Shown piece by piece: positions 27,801 to 39,700 of a stretch of 64,000 nt of DNA (within the stretch, counting starts at the first letter, position 1; each line of letters begins with the position of its first letter). A program made the position numbers and the translations under genes. The notes beneath the pieces were generated by a model. It did no database searches, was not told the DNA's origin, and was given only the letters and a program-made list of their open reading frames with translations. The stretch comes from Anaeramoeba ignava (taxonomy: Eukaryota > Metamonada > Anaeramoebidae), in the NCBI GenBank assembly GCA_028826165.1, contig JAPDFW010000127.1, positions 25,001 through 89,000 on the forward strand. The letters are read 5' to 3'.

Positions 27801-29669
27801 AAATAGAAAGTAAATTATTTATATCATCTCAATATTTTTTATATTTTTGTTATTAAATCCTTTTTCAATCTTCTCTTTTGCTTTTTTCTTGAAAAATAAT
27901 AACAAATAGATTGTAAAATAATTAATAAAAATAAACAAAAATAAATTTAAAATTAATCATAAAATTTGTTTTTCTGATTAATTTTTATGAAACAGAAAGT
28001 AAATTAAAAATTATATAAAATTTTTTTTGGAATGATTTCTTTGTATTTAATAGAATATTTTAACAAATAGGAAGTAAAATTAGAAATTTTTAAAGAAAAA
28101 TTTAACTAAATTAAAATTTATAATAGAATGTAAATAATCTTTTTTTTTTTGATTTAATAATTAATTTAATTATTTTTTCTTTATAAATAATCAGGCAGTA
28201 ATCATTTAAAATTTTAATTAAAATGGAAAAGAAAAATCTTATTTAAGATTAAAAATTAAATTGAAATCAAGTTAGTACGTAAATCAAATTAATAAAAAAT
28301 AATGATACAATATTTATTTTTCTTACTTAAATTCTAAATAAAATAGTTTGTAAATTTTGATTTATTTTTTAATTTTGAGCAATTATTGAAAAATAAAAAT
28401 ACTTAAATTGAATCAATAGAGAGTAATAAATTATATTTAAATCATTTTCCTTTTTTCTTTTCAATAAAAAAAATTAAATAAAAAAAATTTAGGGAGTAAA
28501 TAAATTCAAAACAAAAACAAAAATAATTTCAAATAACAATAATTTAAATAATTTTCTTCATATTTTTTTTAGTATTCTCCACTTCATTTTTTATGTTTGA
28601 GCCACGTAATTACAACAGAAATAATTGATATTTTGATTCAAAATCAAGCAAATTTCAATTTACAAATTGTAAAAATCAATTTAATTATTTTCCTTTGATA
28701 ATTATTCAAATTTTTTATTTGGATTGAAAATTATTAAACAGATTGTAAATAAATCCTTTATTAATTAAAAAAAAATTTTTTAAAATTGAAGTTTAAATCT
28801 CATTTAAATTCTAAATTCTAAAATTAAATAGGATGTAAATAAATATTATTTCCAAAACAAAAACTTCAAGTTTTCACTAAAATTTAACTTTAAATTTCAA
28901 TTTAATAAATAGGAAGTAAATAAATACAAAAATAAATTGATATTTTTAAATTTTCTTTTTCTTTTTTCTTAAAATAATTCTTTAATAGGAAGTAAAAAAA
29001 ATTTATTTAAAATTAATCTTGTTTTAATTGATTGTAAACATTTTAATTTGAAATTTTTCCAAAAATAAAAGGGAGTAAATGATAAATTTATTTAATTCTT
29101 TTTTTTAGAACAAATTAATTAAATTCATTTTTGATTTCAAAATAAATAATGAATAATTGATTAAATAGCAAGTAAATCAATTTAAAAAATTAAATTTTGG
29201 TTTACTTTTTATTATTAAATCCAATTATTTAGCCTGTAAATAATAAGATAAAATTTCCAAATAATAAATGAACTAATATTTAGATAATTTGAAAATTAAA
29301 TAGGGAGTAAATTTAATCTAAAAAAAAATAATCTAAAAATATCTTAAAATAATCTTAAAAATATCTAAAAAAAATATCTAAAAAAATATCTTAAAAAAAT
29401 AATCTAAAAAAATAATCTAAAAAAATAATCTAAAAAAATAATCTAAAAAAATATCTAAAAAATATCTAAAAAATAATCTAAAAATATAATCTAAAAAAAT
29501 ATATCTTTGTTTTTAGGCAACTGTATTGCATTGTCTTTGTCAAAATCCATTAATTTCAGAAGAAATGATCAAATTATTGAAAGGAAGCAATGCTGATTTT
29601 TCTATAAAGAGTTCTTATGGAACAACACCAAAAGATTTTCTTCCTAATCATCTTCAGAAACTGATTTAA
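20817..29669 (+). CDS. K1: double RING-kinase, helical linker and ankyrin repeats, 60-exon model
   Basis: I join 21 ordinary exons and 39 three-base microexons. Ordinary exons: 20817-21816, 22061-22071, 22190-23208, 23342-23430, 23520-23679, 23767-23895, 23966-24094, 24171-24302, 24424-24453, 24535-24602, 24683-24703, 24819-24917, 25105-25128, 25282-25377, 25695-25790, 26106-26201, 26469-26564, 26904-27002, 27642-27737, 28573-28668 and 29517-29669. Every junction is GT-AG and every phase fits. One base too many at about 23102 in kinase module 2 is the only break; without it the product is 1284 residues. The order RING, kinase, ankyrin resembles plant KEG, an E3 ligase/kinase of endomembranes (analogy only). 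The apparent stop after module 1 lies inside an intron. Transcript support is lacking, so exact linker exons are less sure than the modules. Confidence 0.75.
22190..23208 (+). CDS. K1 exon 3: second RING-kinase module, with a one-base frameshift
   Basis: Opens directly at an AG acceptor (TTTTTTAG|ATTTC) with no ATG before the RING, so it must be spliced to something upstream. RING Cys/His are intact, as are [16 protein letters not shown] and APE. An extra C at about 23102 (TTTTCCC where other copies have TTTTCC) shifts the frame, which then stops at 23119; the corrected frame continues to the donor at 23209. Confidence 0.85.
23342..24703 (+). CDS. K1 linker exons between kinase and ankyrin region
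   Basis: Eight exons keep one frame from the kinase end. They include a charged helical stretch likely to form a coiled coil ([20 protein letters not shown]), hydrophobic helices ([35 protein letters not shown]) and a second charged helix ([17 protein letters not shown]). I do not recognise a named domain. Phase agreement across all eight junctions is the main evidence that kinase and ankyrins belong to one gene. Confidence 0.65.
24918..25281 (+). other. K1 loop 1: two AG|NNN|GTAA microexons around a 24-base exon
   Basis: Triplets start at 25027 (AAA) and 25198 (AAA), on either side of a 24-base exon 25105-25128. They link the first ankyrin-like exon (24819-24917) to the one beginning NTPIHYLC. 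This is the least regular junction of the series. Confidence 0.55.
25378..25694 (+). other. K1 loop 2: three single-codon microexons
   Basis: Triplets at 25464 ACA, 25538 AAT, 25611 GAA. Spliced, they read [15 protein letters not shown], a normal ankyrin loop. Confidence 0.75.
25791..26105 (+). other. K1 loop 3: three single-codon microexons
   Basis: Triplets at 25853 AAA, 25949 AAT, 26022 GAA give [15 protein letters not shown]. The introns are near-identical to those of loop 2, so the whole unit (exon plus microexons) was duplicated. Confidence 0.75.
26202..26468 (+). other. K1 loop 4: three single-codon microexons
   Basis: Triplets at 26264 AAA, 26331 GAT, 26400 GAA give [15 protein letters not shown]. 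Confidence 0.75.
26565..26903 (+). other. K1 loop 5: three single-codon microexons
   Basis: Triplets at 26644 AGT, 26723 TTT, 26825 CAA give [15 protein letters not shown]. Confidence 0.72.
27003..27641 (+). other. K1 loop 6: seven single-codon microexons
   Basis: Triplets start at 27073, 27147, 27216, 27297, 27385, 27468 and 27555, encoding Q-Q-D-N-H-F-D between NLGG and HTPLHDLC. Each is preceded by TAG and followed by GTAA. Confidence 0.75.
27738..28572 (+). other. K1 loop 7: ten single-codon microexons
   Basis: Triplets start at 27807, 27910, 27996, 28071, 28127, 28195, 28276, 28347, 28420 and 28493, encoding K-I-K-E-N-A-Y-F-R-G between HIQW and YSPLHFLC. The introns are about 50-100 bases. 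Confidence 0.76.
28669..29516 (+). other. K1 loop 8: eight single-codon microexons
   Basis: Triplets start at 28742, 28832, 28913, 28989, 29072, 29169, 29233 and 29304, encoding I-D-E-E-G-Q-P-G between NLQI and ATVLHCLC. The intron before the last exon carries an AATCTAAAA repeat. Confidence 0.75.
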
Positions 29670-29756
29670 AAACAAAAACAAATGATTTTTCTTTTCATTT
29701 TTTTTGGCACATTACAATTTAATTAATTTTTTTCCTTTGAATTTTGTTGGATTGGA

Positions 29757-30130
29757 AATCAAGTTCAATTTCAATTTCAAATTCAATTTCAATTTCAAAT
29801 TCAATTTCAAATTCAATTTCAATTTCAAATTCAATTTCAATTTCAAATTCAATTTCAATTTCAATTTCAATTTCAAATTCAATTTCAAATTCAAATTCAA
29901 TTTCAATTTCAATTTCAAATTCAATTTCAAATTCAAATTCAATTTCAATTTCAATTTCAATTTCAAATTCAATTTCAATTTCAATTTCAATTTCAATTTC
30001 AATTTCAAATTCAATTTCAAATTCAAATTCAAATTCAAATACAAATTCAATTTCAATTTCAAATTCAAATTCAAATACAAATTCAATTTCAATTTCAAAT
30101 TCAAATTCAATTTCAATTTCAATTTCAATT
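29757..30130. repeat. AATTTC hexamer microsatellite after K1
   Basis: A 370-base array of AATTTC/AAATTC. It produces long Ser/Ile or Asn/Phe ORFs on both strands that are artefacts. Confidence 0.92.
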
Positions 30131-30205
30131 AAGAAGAAGATTTTCCAATTTTTTTTACTAAATTTTTCTTTTTATTCTTCTTTTCTTCAAATTCAAAGAA
30201 GAATA

Positions 30206-31034
30206 AAAAAATTTCAAAATTCAAAAACACAAAATTATTTTCTAAATTTTTGGATTAAATTATTTTTGAATTTTAAAAAAGAATTTATTATTAATATTAA
30301 ATTAAAATTATTAAAAATAATGAAATAAAATTAATTAAAATATTTTATTTATTATTTTATTTAATTTTTAATTATAATTAATTTATTATTTTACAATAAA
30401 TTTAATTAAGAAATAATTTTAAAAAAGAATTTATTATTAATATTAAATTAAAATTGATTTAAAAATATAAATTTAAATTGAAAAAAAAATAAAAAAAGAA
30501 AATAATTGTAAATTATAAAAAGATTTTATATTCTTAAATTAATAAGAAAATTAATTATAAAAATATAATTATATGTAAATATATTATTTATTATTTACAA
30601 TAATATTATTTATTATTATATATTATTTATCATTTAAAAAAAGAAAATTGATTTTTAATTGATTAAAAATTTGATATTATTTTTTTTACTCTTTTAAATT
30701 TACAAAAAAATAACAAAAATAAAACAATTTAAATTATTCTTTATATTTTATATTCATTCCATTTATTTTATTTATTCCACTTTTTTTTTTTTTAATAAAT
30801 TTTGATCTAAAAATAAAAATAAAAAAGGAGAAAAAATAAAAAAAGGAGAAAAAAAATAATTTTTTTTTTTGGGATTTTAAAAAAAAAACAAAATTTTAAA
30901 TTAAAATTAAATTTAAAAAAAATGAAACATTCATTTTCCCTTTTTATTTTCATTTAATTTTTATTTCATTTAATTTTTATTTCATTTTCATTTAATTTCC
31001 TCTTTTTTTTTGTGTTTTTTTTTAATTTTTAAAC
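30206..31034. repeat. Upstream block of K2, nearly identical to that of K3
   Basis: About 830 bases ahead of the K2 start match 34883-35716 ahead of K3 with few differences, down to the pyrimidine-rich leader and AACATGGAAGAACC start. The regulatory region was therefore duplicated with the gene. The 5' part is a copy of the 19.5-20.7 kb satellite unit. Confidence 0.85.
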
Positions 31035-32034
31035 ATGGAAGAACCAGAAATTTGTCCAATTTGTTTTAAAAATTATTCAAATGAAAGAAAACCAATGATG
31101 ATTTGTCAAGAAAGTCATAATATTTGTGTTCATTGTGTTAAAAAATTTAACAGTTGTCCTTTTTGTAAAAGTTCATTTAATCATTTCAAACCAATTCCAA
31201 ATTTAATTTTATTGAAATTTATTGGATCAATTCCAAAAAATACAAATGAACAAATTATTCCATTTATTCCAATTTCTGAATTAGAAGTTGAATCAAAACC
31301 TTTTGCTTCAGGAGGAACTGCTCAAATTTTCAAAGCAAAATGGAAAGGAAAAGATGTTGTTATCAAAAGAATAATGTTTTTGAATGATCCAAAAAAAAAT
31401 CAAAAATTCGAAAATGAAATTAAATTAGGAATGAAATTATTACATCCTCATATTATCAAAATGTATGGAAAAACTGAAAAAGATAATATGATTGGAATTG
31501 TAATGGAATATGCAGAACAAGGAGATTTATCTCAAAAAATTCCAAATTTAAAATATGAAGAACAAATTGAATATTCTTTACAAATTATCAAAGGAATTGA
31601 TTATTTACATTCAAATTTAATTATTCATCGTGATTTACAACCTGAAAATATCTTATTATCAAATAATCAAACAAAAATTGCAGGTTTTGGAATTTCAAAA
31701 GTAAGAGAATATAGTTTAAAAGTTTCTTTGTCTATAGTTTCACTTGGTTATTCTGCTCCAGAACTTTTTGAAAAAGGAAAAAAATATGATAATTCTTGTG
31801 ATATTTTCAGTTTATCAATGATTTTATATGAAATTTTCTCAAAGAAAAAAGCTTTTGAAAATGAAAATCAAATGCTAATTATTTACAAAGTAACGAAAGG
31901 AGAAAGACCTGAATTTCCAAATAATTTTCCAAAAGAATTAAGTGAATTAATCAAAAAAGGATGGAGTTCAAATCCAGAAGAAAGATGTTCATTAAATGAA
32001 TTTACTAAATGTTTAAATATGATGAAAAATAAAA
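31035..32034 (+). CDS. K2 exon 1: RING plus predicted pseudokinase module
   Basis: The RING is intact ([21 protein letters not shown]) and VVIK is kept. The catalytic loop reads HRDLQPEN (Lys to Gln), and the metal-binding motif reads IAGFG in place of ITDFG, losing the DFG Asp. Catalysis is unlikely; scaffold or allosteric roles are typical of such domains. Confidence 0.85.
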
Positions 32035-34747
32035 GTAATTTTTAATTTTTAAATCAAAACAATTTCTTTCCAAATCTCATCATTTTTTTTTTCAATTTAA
32101 TTCATTCAAAACCAAAAACCAAAAAAAAACGAATCAAACACAAATATTTCATCAATTACTTTGTTTTAATCAAATTTCTAACAATAATTTTGGGAATCAA
32201 TTTCAAGAAAATCAAAATGTATTTATAATTTTATTTCCAAAAATAAATAATCAAATAAATTAGTTAATAATAACAAAAATATCTAAATTTAAAAATATAA
32301 ATTAATTTATAATTTGATTTTAAAAAATTTTTTAGATTTCAAAATTATCTCAAAATGAAAACCCAGAAATTTGTCCAATTTGTTTTAAAAATTATTCAAA
32401 TGAAAGAAAACCAATGATAATTTGTCAAGAAAGTCATAATATTTGTGTTCATTGTGTTAAAAAATTTAATAGTTGTCCTTTTTGTAAAAGTTCATTTAAT
32501 CATTTCAAACCATTTGTGAATCATCCCTTCTTGAAATTTATTGGATCAATTCCAAAAAATACAAATGAACAAATTATTCCATTTATTCCAATTTCTGAAT
32601 TAGAAGTTGAATCAAAACCTTTTTCTTCAGGAGGAACTGCTCAAATTTTCAAAGCAAAATGGAAAGGAAAAGATGTTGTTATCAAAAGAATAATGTTTTT
32701 GTATGATCCAAAAAAAAATCAACAATTCGAAAATGAAATTAAATTAGGAATGAAATTATTACATCCTCATATTATCAAAATGTATGGAAAAACTGAAAAA
32801 GATAATATGATTGGAATTGTAATGGAATATGCAGAACAAGGAGAATTAAAACAAAAAATTCCAAATTTAAAATATGAAGAACAGATTGAATATTCTTTAC
32901 AAATTATCAAAGGAATTGAAGTTTTACATTCAAATTTAATTATTCATCGTGATTTGAAACCTCAAAATATCTTAATATCAAATAATCAAGCAAAAATTAC
33001 TGATTTTGGAATTTCAAAAATAAGAGAATATAGTTTAAAAGTTTCTTCAGCTATTATTTCACTTGGTTATTCTGCTCCAGAACTTTTTGAAAAAGGAAAA
33101 AAATATGATAATTCTTGTGATATTTTCAGTTTATCAATGATTTTATATGAAATTTTCTCAAAGAAACAACCTTTTGAAAATGAAAATGAAATGCTAATTA
33201 TTTACAAAGTAGTGAAAGGAGAAAGACCTGAATTTCCCAATAATTTTCCAAAAGAATTAAGTGAATTAATCAAAAAAGGATGGAGTTCAAATCCAAAAGA
33301 AAGATGTTCATTAAATGAATTTACTAAATGTTTAAATATGATGAAAAATAAAAGTAATTTTTAATTTTTAAATCAAAACAATTTCTTTCCAAATCTTATC
33401 ATTTTTTTTTTCAATTTAATTCATTCAAAAAAAAAATCAAAAATCAAAATCAAAAAACCAAAACTATTTTTTTCACAAATTTGTTTACAAATAGAAATTC
33501 CAAAACTGAAAAAAACGAATCAAAGGCAAATCTCAGGAAAGAAAAAAGAATTTTATCCATCAAAACTTTCAATTAATCAAAAAAGCAATGAAACGAATCT
33601 TCAACAAGGAAATAGATCAAATTTGGGTGACTCTTATGATCAATCAGAAAAATTAACAATATCAAAAACTCCCACAAATCCAACAGGAAATACACGCCAA
33701 AATTTAAGTTCAAATCTAAAAGGAAACGGAAGATTAAGTCGAAGAGCAAATCCAAGAGCAAATCCAAGAGCAAATCCAAGAGTAAGTCCAACAGGAAATA
33801 GAATCAATCCAAGAACAAATCCAAGAACAAATCCAACAGGAAATAAAATCAATCCAAGAACAAATCCAAGAGGAAGTCCAATGAATATAAGAACAAATAC
33901 AAGAGGAAGTCCAAGAGTAAGTCCAACAGGAAATAAAATCAATCCAAGAGGAAGTCCAATGAATATAAGAACAAATACAAGAGGAAATCCAAGAGTAAGT
34001 CCAACAGGAAATAGAATCAATCCAAGAGGAAGTCCAATGAATATAAGAACAAATACAAGAGGAAGTCCAAGAGTAAGTCCAACAGGAAATAAAATCAATC
34101 CAAGAACAAATCCAATGAATATAAGAGCAAATCCAAGAACAAGTCCAAGAGTAAGTCCAACAGGAAATAAAATCAATCCAAGAGCAAATCCAAGAACAAA
34201 TCCAACAGGAAATAAAATCAATCCAAGAACAAATCCAAGAACAAATCCAAGAACAAATCCAAGAACAAATCCAATGAATATAAGAACAAATACAAGAGGA
34301 AGTCCAAGAGTAAGTCCAACAGGAAATAGAATCAATACAAGAGGAAGTCCAAGAGCAAATCCAACAGGAAATAAAATCAATCCAAGAACAAATCCAAGAA
34401 CAAATCCAAGAACAAATCCAAGAACAAATCCAATGAATATAAGAACAAATACAAGAGTAAGTCCAAGAGTAAGTCCAACAGGAAATAAAATCAATACAAG
34501 AGGAAGTCCAAGAGCAAATCCAACAGGAAATAAAATCAATACAAGAACAAATTCAAGATCAAGTTCAAGAGGAAATACAACAAGTCCAAGAATTAGTCAA
34601 AATTCACATTTAAGAACAAATTCAAATCTAAGAACAAGTCCACAAATTAGTACAAATATCAATCCAAGAGGAAATCCAACAGGACGACCTAGAGCAAATA
34701 CAAACATAAGATTTTCCAAATTCTCGAACAACATTCACAAAAAATAA
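31035..34747 (+). CDS. K2: double RING-kinase protein with basic Arg/Asn/Pro repeat tail
   Basis: Exons 31035-32034, 32208-32218, 32336-33353 and 33495-34747 join in phase to 1093 residues. Module 1 (a predicted pseudokinase) and module 2 (complete motifs) are linked by an 11-base exon. The last exon begins after TACAAATAG and runs through KIPKLKKTNQ into a tail of about 380 residues. The tail consists of NPRTNP, SPTGNKINPRG and MNIRTNTRG repeats: strongly basic, disordered, with many SP sites, so it may bind nucleic acid or be a phosphorylation platform (inference). The in-frame TAA codons at 32045 and 33364 fall inside introns in this model. The family is RING/TKL kinase; the substrate is unknown. 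Confidence 0.78.
32336..33353 (+). CDS. K2 exon 3: RING plus complete kinase module
   Basis: Starts at an acceptor without an upstream ATG ([14 protein letters not shown]). Catalytic motifs HRDLKPQN, TDFG and APE are present. The exon is exactly 1018 bases, the same as the internal modules of K3. Confidence 0.86.
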
Positions 34748-34882
34748 GAATCCAAGCAAATGTTTTTTTCATTTAATTCTCGTTTTCTTTTTTTTGAATT
34801 TTTTTAATCCAGAAAAAAAATAAAACTCTCAATTTCAGATTTTCTCATTCCAATCCAAAAATTATTCGAAAGAAAATTACTC

Positions 34883-35716
34883 TAAAAAAATTTCAAAATT
34901 CAAAAACACAAAATTATTTTCTAAATTTTTGGATTAAATTATTTTTGAATTTTAAAAAAGAATTTATTATTAATATTAAATTAAAATTATTAAAAATTAT
35001 GAAATAAAATTAATTAAAATATTTTATTTATTATTTTATTTAATTTTTAATTATAATTAATTTATTATTTTACAATAAATTTAATTAAGAAATAATTTTA
35101 AAAAAGAATTTATTATTAATATTAAATTAAAATTGATTTAAAAATATAAATTTAAATTGAAAAAAAAATAAAAAAGAAAATAATTGTAAATTATAAAAAG
35201 ATTTATATTCTTAAATTAATAAGAAAATTAATTATAAAAATATAATTATATGTAAATATATTATTTATTATTTACAATAATATTATTTATTATTATATAT
35301 TATTTATCATTTAGAAAAAGAAAATTGATTTTTAATTGATTAAAAATTTGATATTATTTTTTTTACTCTTTTAAATTTACAAAAAAATAACAAAAATAAA
35401 ACAATTTAAATTATTCTTTATATTTTATATTCATTCCATTTATTTTATTTATTCCACTTTTTTTTTTTTTAATAAATTTTGATCTAAAAATAAAAATAAA
35501 AAAGGAGAAAAAATAAAAAAAGGAGAAAAAAAATAATTTTTTTTTTTGGGATTTTAAAAAAAAAAAGAAACAAAATTTTAAATTAAAATTAAATTTAAAA
35601 AAAATGAAACATTCATTTTCCCTTTTTATTTCATTTAATTTTTATTTCATTTAATTTTTATTTCATTTTCATTTAATTTCCTCTTTTTTTTTTGTTTTTT
35701 TTTTTAATTTTTAAAC
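34883..35716. repeat. Upstream block of K3, copy of the K2 upstream block
   Basis: Near-identical partner of 30206-31034. A third, partial copy (about 130 bases) lies at 40475-40605 after K3. Confidence 0.85.
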
Positions 35717-36716
35717 ATGGAAGAACCAGAAATTTGTCCAATTTGTTTTAAAAATTATTCAAATGAAAGAAAACCAATGATGATTTGTCAAGAAAGTCAT
35801 AATATTTGTGTTCATTGTGTTAAAAAATTTAACAGTTGTCCTTTTTGTAAAAGTTCATTTAATCATTTCAAACCAATTCCAAATTTAATTTTATTGAAAT
35901 TTATTGGATCAATTCCAAAAAATACAAATGAACCAATTATTCCATTTATTCCAATTTCAGAATTAGAAGTTGAATCAAAACCTTTTGCTTTTGGTGGATT
36001 TGCTCAAATTTTCAAAGCAAAATGGAAAGGAAAAGATGTTGTTATCAAAAGGTTAATGCTTATGGATAATCCAAAAAATAATCAACAATTCGAAAATGAA
36101 CTTAAATTAGGAATGAAATTATCACATCCTCATATTATCAAAATGTATGGAAAAACTGAAAAAGATAATATGATTGGAATTGTAATGGAATATGCAGAAC
36201 AAGGAGATTTATCTCAAAAAATTCCAAATTTAAAATATGAAGAACAAATTGAATATTCTTTACAAATTATTAAAGGAATTGAAGTTTTACATTCAAATTT
36301 AATTATTCATCGTGATTTGAAACCTGAAAATATCTTAATATCAAATAATCAAGCAAAAATTACTGATTTTGGAATTTCAAAAGTAAGAGATCACAGTTTA
36401 CAAGTTACTTCAGCTATTATTTCAATTGGTTATTCTGCTCCAGAACTTTCTGAAAAAGGAAAAAAATATGATAATTCTTGTGATATTTTCAGTTTATCAA
36501 TGATTTTATATGAAATTTTCTCAAAGAAAAAAGCTTTTGAAAATGAAAATCATCTGCAATTATTGGGATCATTAATGAAAGGAGAAAGACCTGAATTTCC
36601 CAATAATTTTCCAAAAGAATTAAGTGAATTAATCAAAAAAGGATGGAGTTCAAATCCAAAAGAAAGATGTTCATTAAATGAATTTACTAAATGTTTAAAT
36701 ATGATGAAAAATAAAA
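35717..36716 (+). CDS. K3 exon 1: RING plus complete kinase module
   Basis: Starts [22 protein letters not shown] and APE are intact. The Gly loop is AFGGFAQIF rather than ASGGTAQIF. An in-frame TAA at 36727 lies past the donor A|GTAATT. Confidence 0.87.
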
Positions 36717-39700
36717 GTAATTTTTAATTTTTAAATCAAAATAATTTCTTTCCAAATCTTATCATTTTTTTTTTCAATTTAATTCATTCAAAAAAAAAAT
36801 CAAAAATCAAAATCAAAAAACCAAAACTATTTTTTTCACAAATTTGTTTACAAATAGAAATTCCAAAACCGAAAAAAACGAATCAAACACAAATATTTCA
36901 TCAAATAGACAATTCTAATCAAATTTCTAACAATAATTTTGGGAATCAATTTCAAGAAAATCAAAATGTATTTATAATTTTATTTCCAAAAATAAATAAT
37001 CAAATAAATTATTTAATAATAACAAAAATATCTAAATTTAAAAATATAAATTAATTTATAATTTGATTTTAAAAAATTTTTTTAGATTTCAAAACTATCT
37101 CAAAATGAAAACCCAGAAATTTGTCCAATTTGTTTTAAAAATTATTCAAATGAAAGAAAACCAATGATAATTTGTCAAGAAAGTCATAATATTTGTGTTC
37201 ATTGTGTTAAAAAATTTAACAGTTGTCCTTTTTGTAAAAGTTCATTTAATCATTTCAAACCAATTCCAAATTTAATTTTATTGAAATTTATTGGATCAAT
37301 TCCAAAAAATACAAATGAACCAATTATTCCATTTATTCCAATTTCAGAATTAGAAGTTGAATCAAAACCTTTTTTTATTGGTGGATTTGCTCAAATTTTC
37401 AAAGCAAAATGGAAAGGAAAAGATGTTGTTATCAAAAGAATGATGTTTTTGTATGATCCAAAAAATAATCAACAATTCGAAAATGAAATTAAATTAGGAA
37501 TGAAATTATTACATCCTCATATTATCAAAATGTATGGAAAAACTGAAATGGATAATATGATTGGAATTGTAATGGAATATGCAGAACAAGGAGAATTAAA
37601 ACAAAAAATTCCAAATTTAAAATATGAAGAACAAATTGAATATTCTTTACAAATTATCAAAGGAATTGATTATTTACATTCAAATTTAATTATTCATCAT
37701 GATTTGAAACCTCAAAATATCTTATTATCAAATAATCAAACAAAAATTGCAGGTTTTGGAATTTCAAAAGTAAGAGATCACAGTTTACAAGTTTCTTCAG
37801 TTATAGTTTCACTTGGTTATTCTGCTCCAGAACTTTTTGAAAAAGGAAAAAAATATGATAATTCTTGTGATATTTTCAGTTTATCAATGATTTTATATGA
37901 AATTTTCTCAAAGAAAAAAACTTTTGAAAATGAAAATGCAATGGAGATTACATTCAAATTAATGAAAGGAGAAAGACCTGAATTTCCCAATAATTTTCCA
38001 AAAGAATTAAGTGAATTAATCAAAAAAGGATGGAGTTCAAATCCAAAAGAAAGATGTTCATTAAATGAATTTACTAAATGTTTAAATATGATGAAAAATA
38101 AAAGTAATTTTTAATTTTTAAATCAAAATAATTTCTTTCCAAATCTTATCATTTTTTTTTTCAATTTAATTCATTCAAAATCAAAAACCAAAAACGAATC
38201 AAACACAAATATTTCATCAAATAGACAATTCTAATAAGATTTCTAATAATAATTTTGGGAATCAATTTCAAGAAAATCAAAATGTATTTATAATTTTATT
38301 TCCAAAAATAAATAATCAAATAAATTATTTAATAATAACAAAAATATCTAAATTTAAAAATATAAATTAATTTATAATTTGATTTTAAAAAATTTTTTTA
38401 GATTTCAAAACTATCTCAAAATGAAAACCCAGAAATTTGTCCAATTTGTTTTAAAAATTATTCAAATGAAAGAAAACCAATGATAATTTGTCAAGAAAGT
38501 CATAATATTTGTGTTCATTGTGTTAAAAAATTTAACAGTTGTCCTTTTTGTAAAAGTTCATTTAATCATTTCAAACCATTTGTGAATCATCCCTTCTTGA
38601 AATTTATTGGATCAATTCCAAAAAATACAAATGAACCAATTATTCCATTTATTCCAATTTCAGAATTAGAAGTTGAATCAAAACCTTTTTTTATTGGTGG
38701 ATTTGCTCAAATTTTCAAAGCAAAATGGAAAGGAAAAGATGTTGTTATCAAAAGAATGATGTTTATGGATAATCCAAAAAATAATCAACAATTCGAAAAT
38801 GAAATTAAATTAGGAATGAAATTATCACATCCTCATATTATCAAAATGTATGGAAAAACTGAAAAAGATAATATGATTGGAATTGTAATGGAATATGCAG
38901 AACAAGGAGATTTATCTCAAAAAATTCCAAATTTAAAATATGAAGAACAAATTGAATATTCTTTACAAATTATCAAAGGAATTGATTATTTACATTCAAA
39001 TTTAATTATTCATCGTGATTTACAACCTGAAAATATCTTATTAACAAATAATCAAACAAAAATCACTGATTTTAGAATTTCAAAAATAAGAGATCACAGT
39101 TTACAAGTTACTTCAGCTATAGTTTCACTTGGTTATTCTGCTCCAGAACTTTTTGAAAAAGGAAAAAAATATGATAATTCTTGTGATATTTTCAGTTTAT
39201 CAATGATTTTATATGAAATTTTCTCAAAGAAAAAAGCTTTTGAAAATGAAAATAATCTGCAATTGTTTGGAGCATTAATGAAAGGAGAAAGACCTAAATT
39301 TCCAAATAATTTTCCAAAAGAATTAAGTGAATTAATCAAAAAAGGATGGAGTTCAAATCCAAAAGAAAGATGTTCATTAAATGAATTTACTGAATGTTTA
39401 AATATGATGAAAGATAGAAGTAATTTTTAATTTTTAAATCAAAACAATTTCTTTCCAAATCTCATCATTTTTTTTTTCAATTTAATTCATTCAAAAAAAA
39501 ATGAAAATTAATTAGATCAAAGCAAAACAAGACAAACAAACCAATCAAATCAATCAAATCAGATTAACCAAAAAAAAGGAAGATCACCTATTTTTTCCAG
39601 ACCCAGGAATAATACGATTCACGTATCCAATCAAGCAACAACACCAAGAAATCAAAATAATTGGAATCAACAGAATCGTTCACCCAGACAAACAACATTT

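Noticed and set aside
29025-29112. Two further triplet look-alikes in K1 loop 8 (ATT before GTAAAC at about 29030, and AAC after TAG at about 29109)
   Set aside because: The first has no AG before it and the second no GT after it, so neither meets the rule AG|NNN|GT.
29704-30328. Ser/Ile and Asn/Phe/Lys ORFs on both strands
   Set aside because: Pure AATTTC microsatellite.
33640-34539. 299-residue hydrophobic minus-strand ORF resembling a membrane protein
   Set aside because: Shadow of the basic repeat tail of K2; its Leu/Val/Gly periodicity is the complement of the coding repeat.
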